The notes under the pieces were generated by a model. It searched no databases. It was not told the origin of the DNA and worked only from the letters and a program-made list of their open reading frames with translations. Below, in pieces: positions 1 through 8,458 of a DNA stretch of 64,000 bases. Positions within the stretch are counted from its first letter, which is position 1. Each line of letters starts with the position of its first letter. Origin of the DNA: Collinsella sp. (GTDB taxonomy: Bacteria; Actinomycetota; Coriobacteriia; Coriobacteriales; Coriobacteriaceae); assembly GCA_019419455.1 (NCBI GenBank), contig DXZW01000018.1:36634-100633 (forward strand). Reading direction: 5' to 3'. Made by a program: the position numbers and the translations under genes.

Positions 1-425
1 ACATCGGCTCATTTTGCGGCCGCGTGATGTGGCCATTCAAGTCCGTGGATGGCGAGGGAAATGAGGACTCGCTTGTCCTGCTGCTCTCTTATGTTCAGGA
101 AGGCAAGGGCCTGCGTATGCTCCTCACCGGTGATGCCGAGCTCGATCAAGAACGGGAATTCGTGCAGGAGGTGGGGGATATCGATGTACTTAAACTTGGG
201 CATCACGGCTCTAAGGTTTCAGTCGATGGTGAGTTGCTGGACGTCCTGAAGCCCGAGCTTTCCCTTGCGAGTGCGGGCGAGGGGAATCGATACGGCCATC
301 CGTCCGATGCCTGCATCGATGCCGTTAAGGAAACGGGTGGTGTGTTCGCGTGCACTATCGAACACGGCGACATTACCGTCACGCCGACTGCGAATGGCTT
401 TGCGATGCGATGCCAGCGACCGTGA
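1..425 (+). CDS. comEC: ComEC/Rec2 family competence protein, C-terminal fragment
   Basis: This is the 3' end of a gene that begins before the window; the reading frame is open from base 3. About 140 residues remain. They match the metallo-beta-lactamase-like C-terminal domain that follows the membrane channel in ComEC/Rec2, the protein that carries transforming DNA across the inner membrane. The diagnostic stretch is DVLKLGHHGSKVS, the histidine-containing motif of this domain, followed by SAG...YGHPS near the end. It sits just upstream of holA, a common pairing (comEC-holA-rpsT) in Gram-positive and actinobacterial genomes. I cannot see the channel part, so I cannot say whether the gene is intact. 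Confidence 0.85.
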   Translation, partial: IGSFCGRVMWPFKSVDGEGNEDSLVLLLSYVQEGKGLRMLLTGDAELDQEREFVQEVGDIDVLKLGHHGSKVSVDGELLDVLKPELSLASAGEGNRYGHPSDACIDAVKETGGVFACTIEHGDITVTPTANGFAMRCQRP

Positions 426-433
426 TGACATCG

Positions 434-463
434 TTGGCGCGCGGCTGGCCCCTGGGCTAAAAT
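434..463 (+). promoter_or_regulatory. Candidate holA promoter
   Basis: TTGGCG (434-439) and TAAAAT (458-463) are separated by 18 bp, with GGGC just before the -10. Transcription would start near 470, before the ribosome site at 491-497. This also argues against the upstream ATG at 462, which lies inside the -10. Confidence 0.5.
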
Positions 464-503
464 GGCACGGTACGAATTCGAGAGCCTGCGGGAGGGGAGC
501 GCA

Positions 504-1466
504 ATGTCCGAAACCGGTCTGCTGCCGGCATATCTGATCGTCGGTACCGACGGCGTCAAGCGCGATCACGCCGTCTCGCGTATGAAGGCGCGTCTGGAAA
601 AGTCGGGTATGGTCGAGTTCAATCTCGACGAGCGCGACATGACCAAGGACCCCGATATCGAGTCCATTATCGGCTCGCTTAACACCTTTCCGATGGGCAG
701 CGAGTTTCGCTTGGTAATCCTTGATGGCTGCTCAAAGCTCGCTAAGGCGGTCTCAGAGCCGCTCGTCGAGTACCTCGCAAGTCCCAGCCCCACAACGGTC
801 TGCCTCATCATCGCCGACTCGCTTGCCAAGAACACGCGCCTGTATAAGGCGATCGCCAAGATCGACAAGAAGGCCGTGATCGATTGCTCCGGCACCAAGC
901 GCTGGGAGCTACCGCGCCGCGTGCAGCAGATGGCGACGCAGCACGGCAAGTCGATCTCGACGGCGGCCGCCGAGGAGCTCGTCTCGCGTTCGGGTGAAAA
1001 CACCCGCATGCTCGATAACGACTTGGCCAAGCTCGCTCAGATGGTCGAGGCACCGCAAATTGAGCTTTCCGATGTGGAACGCTGGATCGTGCGCACGGCC
1101 GAAGTCCAGCCTTGGGACTTCCTCAACGCCGTCTCGGCTCGCGATATGCGGCGTTCGCTCGAGCTCTTTAAGATTCTGCCCTCCAAGAGCTACGTGTGGA
1201 CCTACACGCTGCTATGCGGCCGCATCCGTGAGCTGATCGTCGCCAAGGCGCTCGATGGGCGTGGACAGGGGCGTGAGCTCGCCGCGACGCTCAAGCTTCA
1301 GGCCTGGCAGGTCAAGAATCACCTTACCTGGGCACGTCGTTTTTCGATGACCGAGCTCGTTGCCGCGCTCGAGGGTGCCGTCGATGTGGAGCTCGCGCTC
1401 AAGGGTTCGGCCGATTCTCAGACCGCGCTTTTGCTCTGGATTACGAACATCTTGAGAAAATCGTGA
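504..1466 (+). CDS. holA: DNA polymerase III subunit delta
   Basis: A 320-residue protein of the HolA family, the clamp-loader subunit that opens the sliding beta clamp. The N-terminus begins with the typical AYLIVGTDGV stretch and the length is normal for the family. I chose ATG 504 because GGAGGGG lies at 491-497 with good spacing; an in-frame ATG at 462 would overlap the likely -10 element. It follows comEC and precedes rpsT, the usual order. It ends in the short gap that holds the rpsT promoter. Assignment rests on N-terminal sequence, length and context. Confidence 0.9.
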   Translation: MSETGLLPAYLIVGTDGVKRDHAVSRMKARLEKSGMVEFNLDERDMTKDPDIESIIGSLNTFPMGSEFRLVILDGCSKLAKAVSEPLVEYLASPSPTTVCLIIADSLAKNTRLYKAIAKIDKKAVIDCSGTKRWELPRRVQQMATQHGKSISTAAAEELVSRSGENTRMLDNDLAKLAQMVEAPQIELSDVERWIVRTAEVQPWDFLNAVSARDMRRSLELFKILPSKSYVWTYTLLCGRIRELIVAKALDGRGQGRELAATLKLQAWQVKNHLTWARRFSMTELVAALEGAVDVELALKGSADSQTALLLWITNILRKS

Positions 1467-1515
1467 TGATACCTGCCTATTTGACAAATTCGTTCTATCC
1501 CTTTGAGGGGGAGCG

Positions 1516-1524
1516 TGCTATAGT
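1516..1524 (+). promoter_or_regulatory. Extended -10 promoter for rpsT
   Basis: TG at 1516-1517, one base, then TATAGT at 1519-1524 make an extended -10 element with predicted start near 1530. A perfect TTGACA at 1481-1486 is 32 bp away and cannot be its -35. Confidence 0.5.
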
Positions 1525-1529
1525 AGGCG

Positions 1530-1577
1530 CTTGCATGACCTCACCGTGTCTCAGAGGTGTCATACATTTTTTGCAAG
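1530..1577 (+). promoter_or_regulatory. Structured leader of rpsT
   Basis: CTTGCA (1530-1535) pairs with TGCAAG (1572-1577), enclosing a second partial pairing (GACCTC with GAGGTGTC). The fold would begin at about the transcription start and end just before the ribosome site at 1584-1590. S20 represses its own translation in E. coli; whether this fold does the same job is inference. Confidence 0.35.
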
Positions 1578-1599
1578 GAACTCGAAAGGAACTCCAGAA

Positions 1600-1866
1600 G
1601 TGGCAAACATCAAGTCTCAGAAGAAGCGTATCCGCACCAATGAGGCAGCTCGCATGCGTAACAAGGCTGTCAAGTCCGAGCTCAAGACGCTGACCAAGCA
1701 CGTCCAGTCCGCCGTCGCCGAGGGCGACGCCGAGAAGGCCCAGGCTGCCCTCAAGACCGTCACCAAGCGTCTCGACATGGCTGCCGCCAAGCATGTTATC
1801 CACAAGAACCAGGCTTCCAACCGCAAGTCCGGTCTTGCCAAGCTCGTGAACAGCATCAACGCCTAA
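1600..1866 (+). CDS. rpsT: 30S ribosomal protein S20
   Basis: An 88-residue basic protein with the S20 pattern [20 protein letters not shown] at its start and the helical, lysine- and alanine-rich body of the family. S20 binds 16S rRNA early in small-subunit assembly. The start is GTG at 1600, preceded by GAAAGGA at 1584-1590; a longer frame upstream runs through the leader and is not supported. A GTG start and structured leader fit tight translational control, as known for S20 elsewhere. It is followed by a strong terminator, so it is probably monocistronic. Confidence 0.97.
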   Translation: MANIKSQKKRIRTNEAARMRNKAVKSELKTLTKHVQSAVAEGDAEKAQAALKTVTKRLDMAAAKHVIHKNQASNRKSGLAKLVNSINA

Positions 1867-1901
1867 GTTGTAAATTTCACACCACACAGATTACGCGCAT
1901 A

Positions 1902-1937
1902 AATGGAGCCTGTTTTATGGAACAGGCTCCATTTTTT
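1902..1937 (+). terminator. Rho-independent terminator after rpsT
   Basis: A 13-bp perfect stem (1902-1914 with 1921-1933), a 6-nt loop and a run of six T (1932-1937). It lies between rpsT and lepA. Confidence 0.9.
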
Positions 1938-1946
1938 GTACCGCTC

Positions 1947-1955
1947 GGGTAAGAT
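1947..1955 (+). promoter_or_regulatory. GGGTAAGAT -10-like element before lepA
   Basis: GGG followed by the hexamer TAAGAT sits 8 bp before the lepA ATG, so lepA mRNA would be nearly leaderless. The same GGGTANNNT pattern precedes several other genes here. No clear -35 is visible. Confidence 0.35.
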
Positions 1956-1962
1956 AGTCCGC

Positions 1963-3774
1963 ATGAATACTTCATTTGACATTTCCCACATCCGCAACTT
2001 CTCGATTGTTGCGCACATCGACCATGGCAAGTCCACGATCAGTGACCGCATTCTCGAGCTCACCCATACCGTCGACGAGCGCGACATGGAGTCGCAGCTG
2101 CTCGACACCATGGATATCGAGCGCGAGCGCGGCATCACGATCAAGTCCAATGCCGTTCGCGTGTCCTATGACGCCGACGATGGCGAGACGTATCAGTTCA
2201 ACCTGATCGATACGCCGGGCCACGTGGACTTTACCTATGAGGTCTCGCGCTCGCTGGCAGCCTGTGAGGGCGCGGTGCTCGTTGTCGACGCCACGCAGGG
2301 CGTCGAGGCGCAGACCGTCTCCAACGCGACGCTCGCCATGAACGCCAATCTGGACATTGTGCCGGCCATCAACAAGATCGACCTGCCCTCGGCACACCCC
2401 GACGAGGTTAAGACCGAGATCGAGGATGACCTGGCGATCCCTGCCGATGATGCCGTGTGTGTCTCGGGCAAGACCGGCGAGGGCATCCACGATCTGCTGG
2501 AGTCCATTGTCTTTTTGATCTCTCCGCCCAAGGGCGATGCGAACGCGCCGCTCAAGGCACTTATCCTGGATTCGTACTTCGACGAGTATCGTGGCGTCGT
2601 CGCCACGGTGCGCGTCTTTGACGGCTCAATCAAAAAGGGCGATACCCTGCGCATGATGCAGGAAAAGGGCGACTTTTTGGTCGATGGCGTGGGCGTCAAG
2701 CGTCCCGCCGAGACCCCGGTCGACGCGCTCACGGTCGGCGAGGTCGGATACGTGGTCACGGGCCTGAAGGACCCCGAGGCCGTTCGCGTGGGCGATACCC
2801 TCACGTGGGCGTCGAATCCCTGCCCCGAGCCGCTTCCTGGCTACCGCGAGGCCAAGCCCATGGTCTATACGGGCCTGTTCCCGATCGATAACAAGGACTA
2901 CGAGAACCTGCGTGACGCGCTCGATAAGCTGCACGTCAACGACCCGTCGTTGGTGTGGGAGCCCGAGACCTCGGTGGCGCTCGGCTTTGGCTTCCGCGTG
3001 GGCTTCTTGGGCCTGCTGCATATGGAGGTCGTCAAGGAGCGCCTGGAGCGCGAGTTCAATCTTGACCTCATTGCCACGAGCCCCTCGGTGGACTATCACG
3101 TGTACAAGACCGATGGCGAGATGATCGATGTCCGCAGCCCGCAGGATCTGCCCGAGGCTACGCGCATCGAGCGCATTGAGGAACCCTACCTCAAGGCAAA
3201 GATCATCTGCCCGCCTGAGTACACGGGTGCCGTCATGCAGCTCGCCATCGAGCACCGCGGCGTTACGACCGACATGATCCACCTGACGAGCAAATCGGTC
3301 GAGATGCGCTTCGATATGCCGCTTGCCGAGCTCATCTTGGACTTCTTTGACCAGCTCAAGAGCCGTACCAAGGGCTATGCCTCGCTCGACTACGAGTTCA
3401 ACGAGTACCGTCCCTCCGAGCTCGTTAAGCTCGATATCTTGCTTTCGGGCGACGAGGTGGACGCGCTGTCGTTTATCGTCCATAAGGACAAGGCCTACGG
3501 TCTTGCCCGCGGCCTGTGCGACAAGCTCAAGGAGATTATTCCACGCCAGCTGTTCGAGGTGCCCATCCAGGGTGCTATCGGCAACAAGATCATTGCCCGC
3601 TCCACCGTTAAGGCGCGCCGTAAGGACGTTTTGGCCAAGTGTTACGGCGGCGATATCTCGCGAAAGCGCAAGCTGCTCGAGAAGCAGAAAGAGGGCAAGA
3701 AGCGCATGAAGGCCATCGGCTCGGTTGAGGTCCCGCAGGAGGCCTTTATGGCGATCCTCAAGGTGGACGAGTAG
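1963..3774 (+). CDS. lepA: Elongation factor 4 (LepA)
   Basis: A 603-residue translational GTPase close to the family norm. The P-loop AHIDHGKS is at residues 17-24 and DTPGH at 83-87, both typical of LepA. It acts on the ribosome; proposed roles are back-translocation and 30S biogenesis. I chose ATG 1963, since the longer frame starts inside the rpsT terminator. No ribosome site is obvious, consistent with a very short leader. dusB begins 4 nt after its stop, so lepA, dusB and hemW probably form one operon. Confidence 0.97.
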   Translation: MNTSFDISHIRNFSIVAHIDHGKSTISDRILELTHTVDERDMESQLLDTMDIERERGITIKSNAVRVSYDADDGETYQFNLIDTPGHVDFTYEVSRSLAACEGAVLVVDATQGVEAQTVSNATLAMNANLDIVPAINKIDLPSAHPDEVKTEIEDDLAIPADDAVCVSGKTGEGIHDLLESIVFLISPPKGDANAPLKALILDSYFDEYRGVVATVRVFDGSIKKGDTLRMMQEKGDFLVDGVGVKRPAETPVDALTVGEVGYVVTGLKDPEAVRVGDTLTWASNPCPEPLPGYREAKPMVYTGLFPIDNKDYENLRDALDKLHVNDPSLVWEPETSVALGFGFRVGFLGLLHMEVVKERLEREFNLDLIATSPSVDYHVYKTDGEMIDVRSPQDLPEATRIERIEEPYLKAKIICPPEYTGAVMQLAIEHRGVTTDMIHLTSKSVEMRFDMPLAELILDFFDQLKSRTKGYASLDYEFNEYRPSELVKLDILLSGDEVDALSFIVHKDKAYGLARGLCDKLKEIIPRQLFEVPIQGAIGNKIIARSTVKARRKDVLAKCYGGDISRKRKLLEKQKEGKKRMKAIGSVEVPQEAFMAILKVDE

Positions 3775-3778
3775 GTCT

Positions 3779-4822
3779 ATGGCGCTTTGTGAATACAGTA
3801 CGCGGTTGCTGGGTGCCTATGCCGAGCAGCCGTTCCTTATGGCTCCCATGGCGGGCGTAACCGATCCCGCTTATCGCATCATGTGCCGCCGCCGCGGTGC
3901 CAATCTCGCCTATAGCGAGATGGTGAGCGTGGCGGGCCTTGCCTATGCCAGCAATAAGACGTGGCGCCTGGTACTGCCGGCCGATGAGGAGCAGCAGATC
4001 TGCGTGCAGCTCTTTGGCTCCAAGCCCGATCAGTTTGCGAGCGCTGTTGCTGCCGTCGAGGAGCGTGTGGGCGATCGCCTGTCGCTGATCGATATCAACA
4101 TGGCCTGCCCGGCTCGCAAGGTCGTCACCAAGGGCGAGGGCTCGGCGCTTATGCGCACTCCCGATCTGGCCGAGCAGATCGTCGAGGCGGCGGTGGGCGC
4201 GGCGCATGTGCCCGTGACCGTAAAAATCCGTAAGGGCTTTTACGCCGAAGACCGCAACGCCGCGACGTTTGCCCAGATGCTTGAGGGAGCAGGGGCCGCC
4301 GCGGTGGCGGTACATGGTCGCTGCGCCACGCAGCTCTATACGGGCCAGGCCGATTGGTCGGTCGTCGATGAGGTGGCCGACGTCGTCGAGATTCCCGTTA
4401 TCGGTTCGGGCGATGTGTTCTCGGCAGAGGACGCTGCTGAGCATCTGCAAAGCTCGGGTGCCAGCGCGGTGTTTATCGCGCGCGGCATCTACGGCAATCC
4501 ATGGGTGTTCGGCGATGCCCGAGCCCTTGCACTCGATGGCACGCCGGTTCCTTCTCGCTCCTCGGTTGAGCGCCTGGATGCCCTGCGCGAGCACCTGACG
4601 CTCACGCACGAGCTGTTGCCGCTCATGTCGCGTGCCCGCACGTACGCAAGCTGGTATCTAAAGGGCATGCCCCATGCTGCCGCCTGGCGCGCTCAGGTGG
4701 TGCGTTGCTCCACATACGAGGAGTTCATGGCACTGGTCGATGATATCGAGCACGATGTGGTGGCCTGTGAGGCCGCACTTGCCGCCGGCGAGTCGGTGCC
4801 CGCTCATCCGTTGGAGGCCTAA
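3779..4822 (+). CDS. dusB: tRNA-dihydrouridine synthase, DusB type
   Basis: A 347-residue flavin enzyme that reduces uridines in the tRNA D-loop. It shows the FMN-barrel start FLMAPMAGVTDPAYR, the family catalytic cysteine in NMACPARKV (Cys110) and the downstream GSGDVF and IARGIYGNPW segments of the phosphate-binding end. It starts 4 nt after lepA stops. hemW follows after 2 nt, so translation of the three is likely coupled. Assignment to the Dus family is secure; DusB rather than another Dus type is from overall similarity. Confidence 0.9.
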   Translation: MALCEYSTRLLGAYAEQPFLMAPMAGVTDPAYRIMCRRRGANLAYSEMVSVAGLAYASNKTWRLVLPADEEQQICVQLFGSKPDQFASAVAAVEERVGDRLSLIDINMACPARKVVTKGEGSALMRTPDLAEQIVEAAVGAAHVPVTVKIRKGFYAEDRNAATFAQMLEGAGAAAVAVHGRCATQLYTGQADWSVVDEVADVVEIPVIGSGDVFSAEDAAEHLQSSGASAVFIARGIYGNPWVFGDARALALDGTPVPSRSSVERLDALREHLTLTHELLPLMSRARTYASWYLKGMPHAAAWRAQVVRCSTYEEFMALVDDIEHDVVACEAALAAGESVPAHPLEA

Positions 4823-4824
4823 CG

Positions 4825-6057
4825 GTGGCCGTTACCGCGCTGTACGTGCATGTGCCGTTTTGCGCCCAAAAATGCCGGTACTGTGACTTTGACTCACGCA
4901 GTTTTGCTCCGTGCAACATGAGCGTTGCGCTCGATACCTATTTTGAGCAGTTGTATGCGCGCCTCGATGCTTTTGGCGACGCAGGCGCGCTTGCACAGAT
5001 CCGCACCGTCTATGTTGGCGGCGGCACGCCGTCGCTGGCGGGGGAGCGTTTGGTAGAATTTGCCCGGCGTATCTCTGCGTGGTGCAAGCCTGTTGAGTTT
5101 ACCTGCGAGGCCAATCCCGAATCGCTGACCGCAGAGCTTGCCACTGCGCTTGCCGGGGTGGGTGTCACGCGCGTCTCTCTGGGCGTGCAAACGCTCGATA
5201 ACGCCGAACTTACCGCCATCGGCCGCATTCACGATGCCGATCGGGCGCTCGCTGCCATCACGACGGTCAAGGACGCTGGGCTTGTCGTGTCGTGCGACCT
5301 GATGTGCGGCCTTCCCGGGCAGACCGACCTAAGCTGGCAGCGCACACTCGATGGCGTGTTGGCGGCGGCGCCGCATCATGTGTCGGTGTACCCGCTCACG
5401 CTCGAGGAGGGCACGCCGCTCTATCGCATGGCGTGTCGCGACGAGTCGCTCGAGCCCGACGAGGATTTTCAGGCTGCATGCATGGATGCGGCGCGTGAGC
5501 GCCTGAGTGCGGCCGGCTATCACCCGTATGAGGTGGCAAGCTACGCGCTCGACGGCCATGAGTGCGCCCACAACATTGCCTATTGGACCGGACAGGGCTA
5601 TCTGGGTTTGGGCCGCTCTGCCGCCGGTATGCTCGACGCCGAGGATTTCGATCGCTTGGCCGGGCTGTTTCCCGACGTGCTTGCTCGCGGCGATGCGTAT
5701 CGCGTGCGCTTGGTGCAACGCGACGATGCCGCGACGACGTTTGATGCCGAGTATCTGTCGCAGCGCGAGGCGGCGGCCGAGGATTTGATGCTTGCCTGTC
5801 GCATGACGCGTGGCATTGGGCCCGATCTGTTGGTTCGCTCGGCAAGCGTGATCGCTGCAGATGAGTTGGCGGCGGCCTGCGACCGTGCGGTCGAGTTGGG
5901 CCTTGCCACCTGGGTGCCCGATCATATTGAAGGACATGCGGGGCGCGTCACCTCGAAAGACGTTATCGCAGGTCGCGTCCGTGCTCGTTTAGCGCCCACT
6001 CACTTGGGCTGGCTCGATGGAAATGTGCTGTTCGAGCTGTTTTGGGGTCTAGCCTAG
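4825..6057 (+). CDS. hemW: Radical-SAM heme chaperone HemW
   Basis: A 410-residue HemN-like protein. Near the N-terminus it has HVPFCAQKCRYCDF, the 4Fe-4S radical-SAM motif CxxxCxxC (Cys13, 17, 20), followed by YVGGGTPS. HemW delivers heme to respiratory proteins; older annotations call the family oxygen-independent coproporphyrinogen oxidase. The start is GTG 4825 with TTGGAGG at 4811-4817. It lies directly after dusB and before the dnaJ genes, as often seen in Firmicutes and actinobacteria where hemW precedes the heat-shock cluster. I call HemW rather than HemN from the short N-terminus and this context. Confidence 0.87.
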   Translation: MAVTALYVHVPFCAQKCRYCDFDSRSFAPCNMSVALDTYFEQLYARLDAFGDAGALAQIRTVYVGGGTPSLAGERLVEFARRISAWCKPVEFTCEANPESLTAELATALAGVGVTRVSLGVQTLDNAELTAIGRIHDADRALAAITTVKDAGLVVSCDLMCGLPGQTDLSWQRTLDGVLAAAPHHVSVYPLTLEEGTPLYRMACRDESLEPDEDFQAACMDAARERLSAAGYHPYEVASYALDGHECAHNIAYWTGQGYLGLGRSAAGMLDAEDFDRLAGLFPDVLARGDAYRVRLVQRDDAATTFDAEYLSQREAAAEDLMLACRMTRGIGPDLLVRSASVIAADELAAACDRAVELGLATWVPDHIEGHAGRVTSKDVIAGRVRARLAPTHLGWLDGNVLFELFWGLA

Positions 6058-6064
6058 GCCGCTC

Positions 6065-6073
6065 GGGTAGAAT
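6065..6073 (+). promoter_or_regulatory. GGGTAGAAT -10-like element before the first dnaJ gene
   Basis: GGG plus TAGAAT, about 43 bp before the ATG at 6116; the flanks (CCGCTCGGGTA...CCGC) resemble those of the lepA element. Confidence 0.4.
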
Positions 6074-6115
6074 TACCGCAATATATACGCTGCTGTGAGC
6101 AGGAGGTTGCCGCGC

Positions 6116-7219
6116 ATGGCGACGATGAACGAAAAAGATTACTACGAGATTTTGGGTGTCTCCAAGGACGCCACCTCGCGTGATATACAGAAAGCCTTCC
6201 AGCAAAAGGCCCGCAAGCTCCATCCGGACGTCAACAAAGAACCGGATGCCGAGGAAAAGTTCAAAGAGGTTTCCGAGGCCTATGCTGTGCTTTCGGACGA
6301 GCAGAAGCGTGCGCGCTACGACGCCATGCGCTCGGGCAATCCCTTTGCCGGCGCTCCCACGGCTTCGCCCTATGGCGGCGGTTACGCCGGCAGCGCGGGC
6401 TACGGCAATCCCTTTGAGGGCGGCTTTCCCTTTGGTGGCGCCTGGGGTCAGCCGCGTCGCGGGCAGGCTGCCTATAATCCCGAGAACGGCGCTAACGTGG
6501 TCGTCGATATTAAGCTCGACGCCAAGGAGGCCAAGGGCGGTGCCCGCAAGACCGTCCGCTATACGCGCTTCGATACCTGTGGTCACTGCGGCGGTTCGGG
6601 CTCTGTTTCGTCCGAGCATGCACATACCTGTCCGAGCTGCGGCGGTCGCGGCCACATCGATGTCGACCTGTCCTTTCTGTTTGGTGCCGGCACGTTCCAG
6701 TCTGTCTGCCCTGAGTGCGGTGGCTCCGGTAAGGTCGTCGCCGACCCCTGTCCCGATTGCGGCGGCAGCGGGCGAACCCGTGTGACCTCCGAGCAGACGA
6801 TTGAGTTTCCCGCCGGCACGCACGATGGCGACGAGGTCCGTATTGGCGGCATGGGTCACGCCGGCACCAACGGCGCCTCTGGCGGTGATCTGGTCGGTCG
6901 GGCCCATGTTGAGGCCGAGCGCCTGGAAGGCAAGGCCCGTACCGGTTTTTACCTGATGGGCATCGTGGCGCCGTTTTTGGTGCTATCGGCCATCTCGGGC
7001 GTGTTCTCGGCCTTTGCCGTGATGTGCTTTATTCCGTTTGCCATGGGCCTGTTCATGGTGCTCTCGGACGGCGTGCTGCACCGCAGCCTGCTGTGGTGGA
7101 AGCGCGGCGCGATGCAGTTTGCCAACGGTTTTGCCAACGGATTTATGTTTGCGCTCGTGTCGGTTTGGTTTGCGAGCTGCTCGCAACGTGCCATGCTTTC
7201 GCCCTACGCAATGCAATAA
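6116..7219 (+). CDS. DnaJ-like co-chaperone with C-terminal membrane segments
   Basis: A 367-residue protein. Residues 6-72 are a J domain with HPD at 36-38, which stimulates DnaK ATPase. A G/F-rich linker follows, then four CxxCxGxG zinc repeats at about residues 155-219 ([32 protein letters not shown]). The first substrate-binding domain resumes ([15 protein letters not shown]) but the second C-terminal domain is missing: from about residue 277 the chain is hydrophobic, with two or three likely membrane spans and a short tail. This suggests a membrane-anchored DnaJ. I chose ATG 6116 because AGGAGG lies at 6101-6106. It stands just before a canonical dnaJ. No grpE, dnaK or hrcA is in view. 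Confidence 0.85.
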   Translation: MATMNEKDYYEILGVSKDATSRDIQKAFQQKARKLHPDVNKEPDAEEKFKEVSEAYAVLSDEQKRARYDAMRSGNPFAGAPTASPYGGGYAGSAGYGNPFEGGFPFGGAWGQPRRGQAAYNPENGANVVVDIKLDAKEAKGGARKTVRYTRFDTCGHCGGSGSVSSEHAHTCPSCGGRGHIDVDLSFLFGAGTFQSVCPECGGSGKVVADPCPDCGGSGRTRVTSEQTIEFPAGTHDGDEVRIGGMGHAGTNGASGGDLVGRAHVEAERLEGKARTGFYLMGIVAPFLVLSAISGVFSAFAVMCFIPFAMGLFMVLSDGVLHRSLLWWKRGAMQFANGFANGFMFALVSVWFASCSQRAMLSPYAMQ

Positions 7220-7233
7220 CATCAAACCCTCTG

Positions 7234-7261
7234 TTTGCGGCCGGCCCAGCTTGGGTATAGG
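7234..7261 (+). promoter_or_regulatory. Candidate promoter of canonical dnaJ
   Basis: TTTGCG (7234-7239), 16 bp, then TATAGG (7256-7261) preceded by GGG. It lies wholly in the gap between the two dnaJ genes, so the second may be expressed separately. Confidence 0.4.
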
Positions 7262-7300
7262 ACGCACTGTGACAATAATGAAAGTCGGAAGGATTCGGTC

Positions 7301-8449
7301 GTGTCGGAAAATAGGGATTACTACGAGGTGCTTGGCGTCGACAAGGATGCCGACGCGCGGACGATCAAGCGCGCGTTTCTAAAGAAAGCCCGTACGGTAC
7401 ACCCGGATGTTTCGGACGACCCCGAGGCCGAGGCCAAGTTCAAGGAGCTTAACGAGGCCTATTCTGTCCTTTCCGATGAGCAGAAGCGTGCTAACTACGA
7501 CCGTTACGGCACCGCGGACGGCCCCGGTGGCTCTGGTTATGTCGACATCAACGATATCTTTGGTGGCATGGGCATGGACGACCTGTTCTCGTCGTTTTTT
7601 GGCGGCGGTGCCGGTGGTGGCGCCCGCAGCCGTCGTGAGCGTCGTCGCGGACGTGACATGGCCATCTCGCTTTCGGTGACGCTCGAGGAGGCGGCGCTCG
7701 GCTGCAAAAAGACGATCAGCTATGATCGCCTTGCTCCCTGTGAGGACTGCAACGGTACCGGTAGGGCCGAGGGTGCACAGGAAAAGCAATGCAGTCGCTG
7801 CCACGGTACGGGCTACGTCACGACGGTTCAGCGATCGTTTTTGGGCCAGGTTCAGTCTTCCTCGCCTTGCCCCGACTGCCATGGCGAGGGCACGGTTATC
7901 GACCATCCCTGCGAGACCTGCGACGGTCAGGGCCGCACGCCTTCGCACGAAAAGATCGACATCGATATTCCCGCCGGCGTTTCGACCGGTCGCCAGCTGC
8001 GTGTGAGCGGCTTTGGCGAGGCCGGCCTTCGCGGCGAGCCTTCGGGCGACCTGATTGTCAACGTGCGCGTTGCCGACCATGAGCGCTTTAAGCGCAACAG
8101 TGACGACCTGTACCTGGTGAGCGATATCTCGATTGCGCAGGCTGCGCTCGGCTGCGAGATCGAGGTCGAGGGCATTATGCCCGACGAGGTCGTTAAGGTG
8201 ACGGTTCCCGCCGGCGCCCAGTACGGCGACACCGTGAGCGTCAATAATTACGGCATGCCGCGCATTGGCGGTGGCGGTTCGCGTGGCCGCCTGATCGTGC
8301 AACTGCGCGTGGTCGTTCCCACCAATCTTTCCAATAAGCAACGCGAGCTGCTCCGTGCTTTTGCCGATGAGATGGGCGATGACGTCGCTTCCGGTAAGAA
8401 GTCGGTGACCGACCGTATCAAGAGTGCCCTCGACGATATCCTCGATTAA
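7301..8449 (+). CDS. dnaJ: Chaperone protein DnaJ
   Basis: A 382-residue DnaJ with full domain order: J domain (HPD), G/F-rich linker (FGGGAGGGARS), four zinc repeats (CEDCNGTG, CSRCHGTG, CPDCHGEG, CETCDGQG) and both C-terminal substrate-binding domains ending in a long charged tail. It presents unfolded proteins to DnaK. The start is GTG 7301 (VSENRDYYEVLG), with GGAAGGA at 7287-7293. The longer frame starting at 7235 would begin before the likely promoter. It is a separate gene from the membrane-type DnaJ upstream; mtaB starts 9 nt after its stop. Confidence 0.96.
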   Translation: MSENRDYYEVLGVDKDADARTIKRAFLKKARTVHPDVSDDPEAEAKFKELNEAYSVLSDEQKRANYDRYGTADGPGGSGYVDINDIFGGMGMDDLFSSFFGGGAGGGARSRRERRRGRDMAISLSVTLEEAALGCKKTISYDRLAPCEDCNGTGRAEGAQEKQCSRCHGTGYVTTVQRSFLGQVQSSSPCPDCHGEGTVIDHPCETCDGQGRTPSHEKIDIDIPAGVSTGRQLRVSGFGEAGLRGEPSGDLIVNVRVADHERFKRNSDDLYLVSDISIAQAALGCEIEVEGIMPDEVVKVTVPAGAQYGDTVSVNNYGMPRIGGGGSRGRLIVQLRVVVPTNLSNKQRELLRAFADEMGDDVASGKKSVTDRIKSALDDILD

Positions 8450-8458
8450 GGAGCCCGC

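Noticed and set aside
1481..1524. TTGACA at 1481 as -35 for rpsT
   Set aside because: The distance to TATAGT is 32 bp, far beyond a working spacer.
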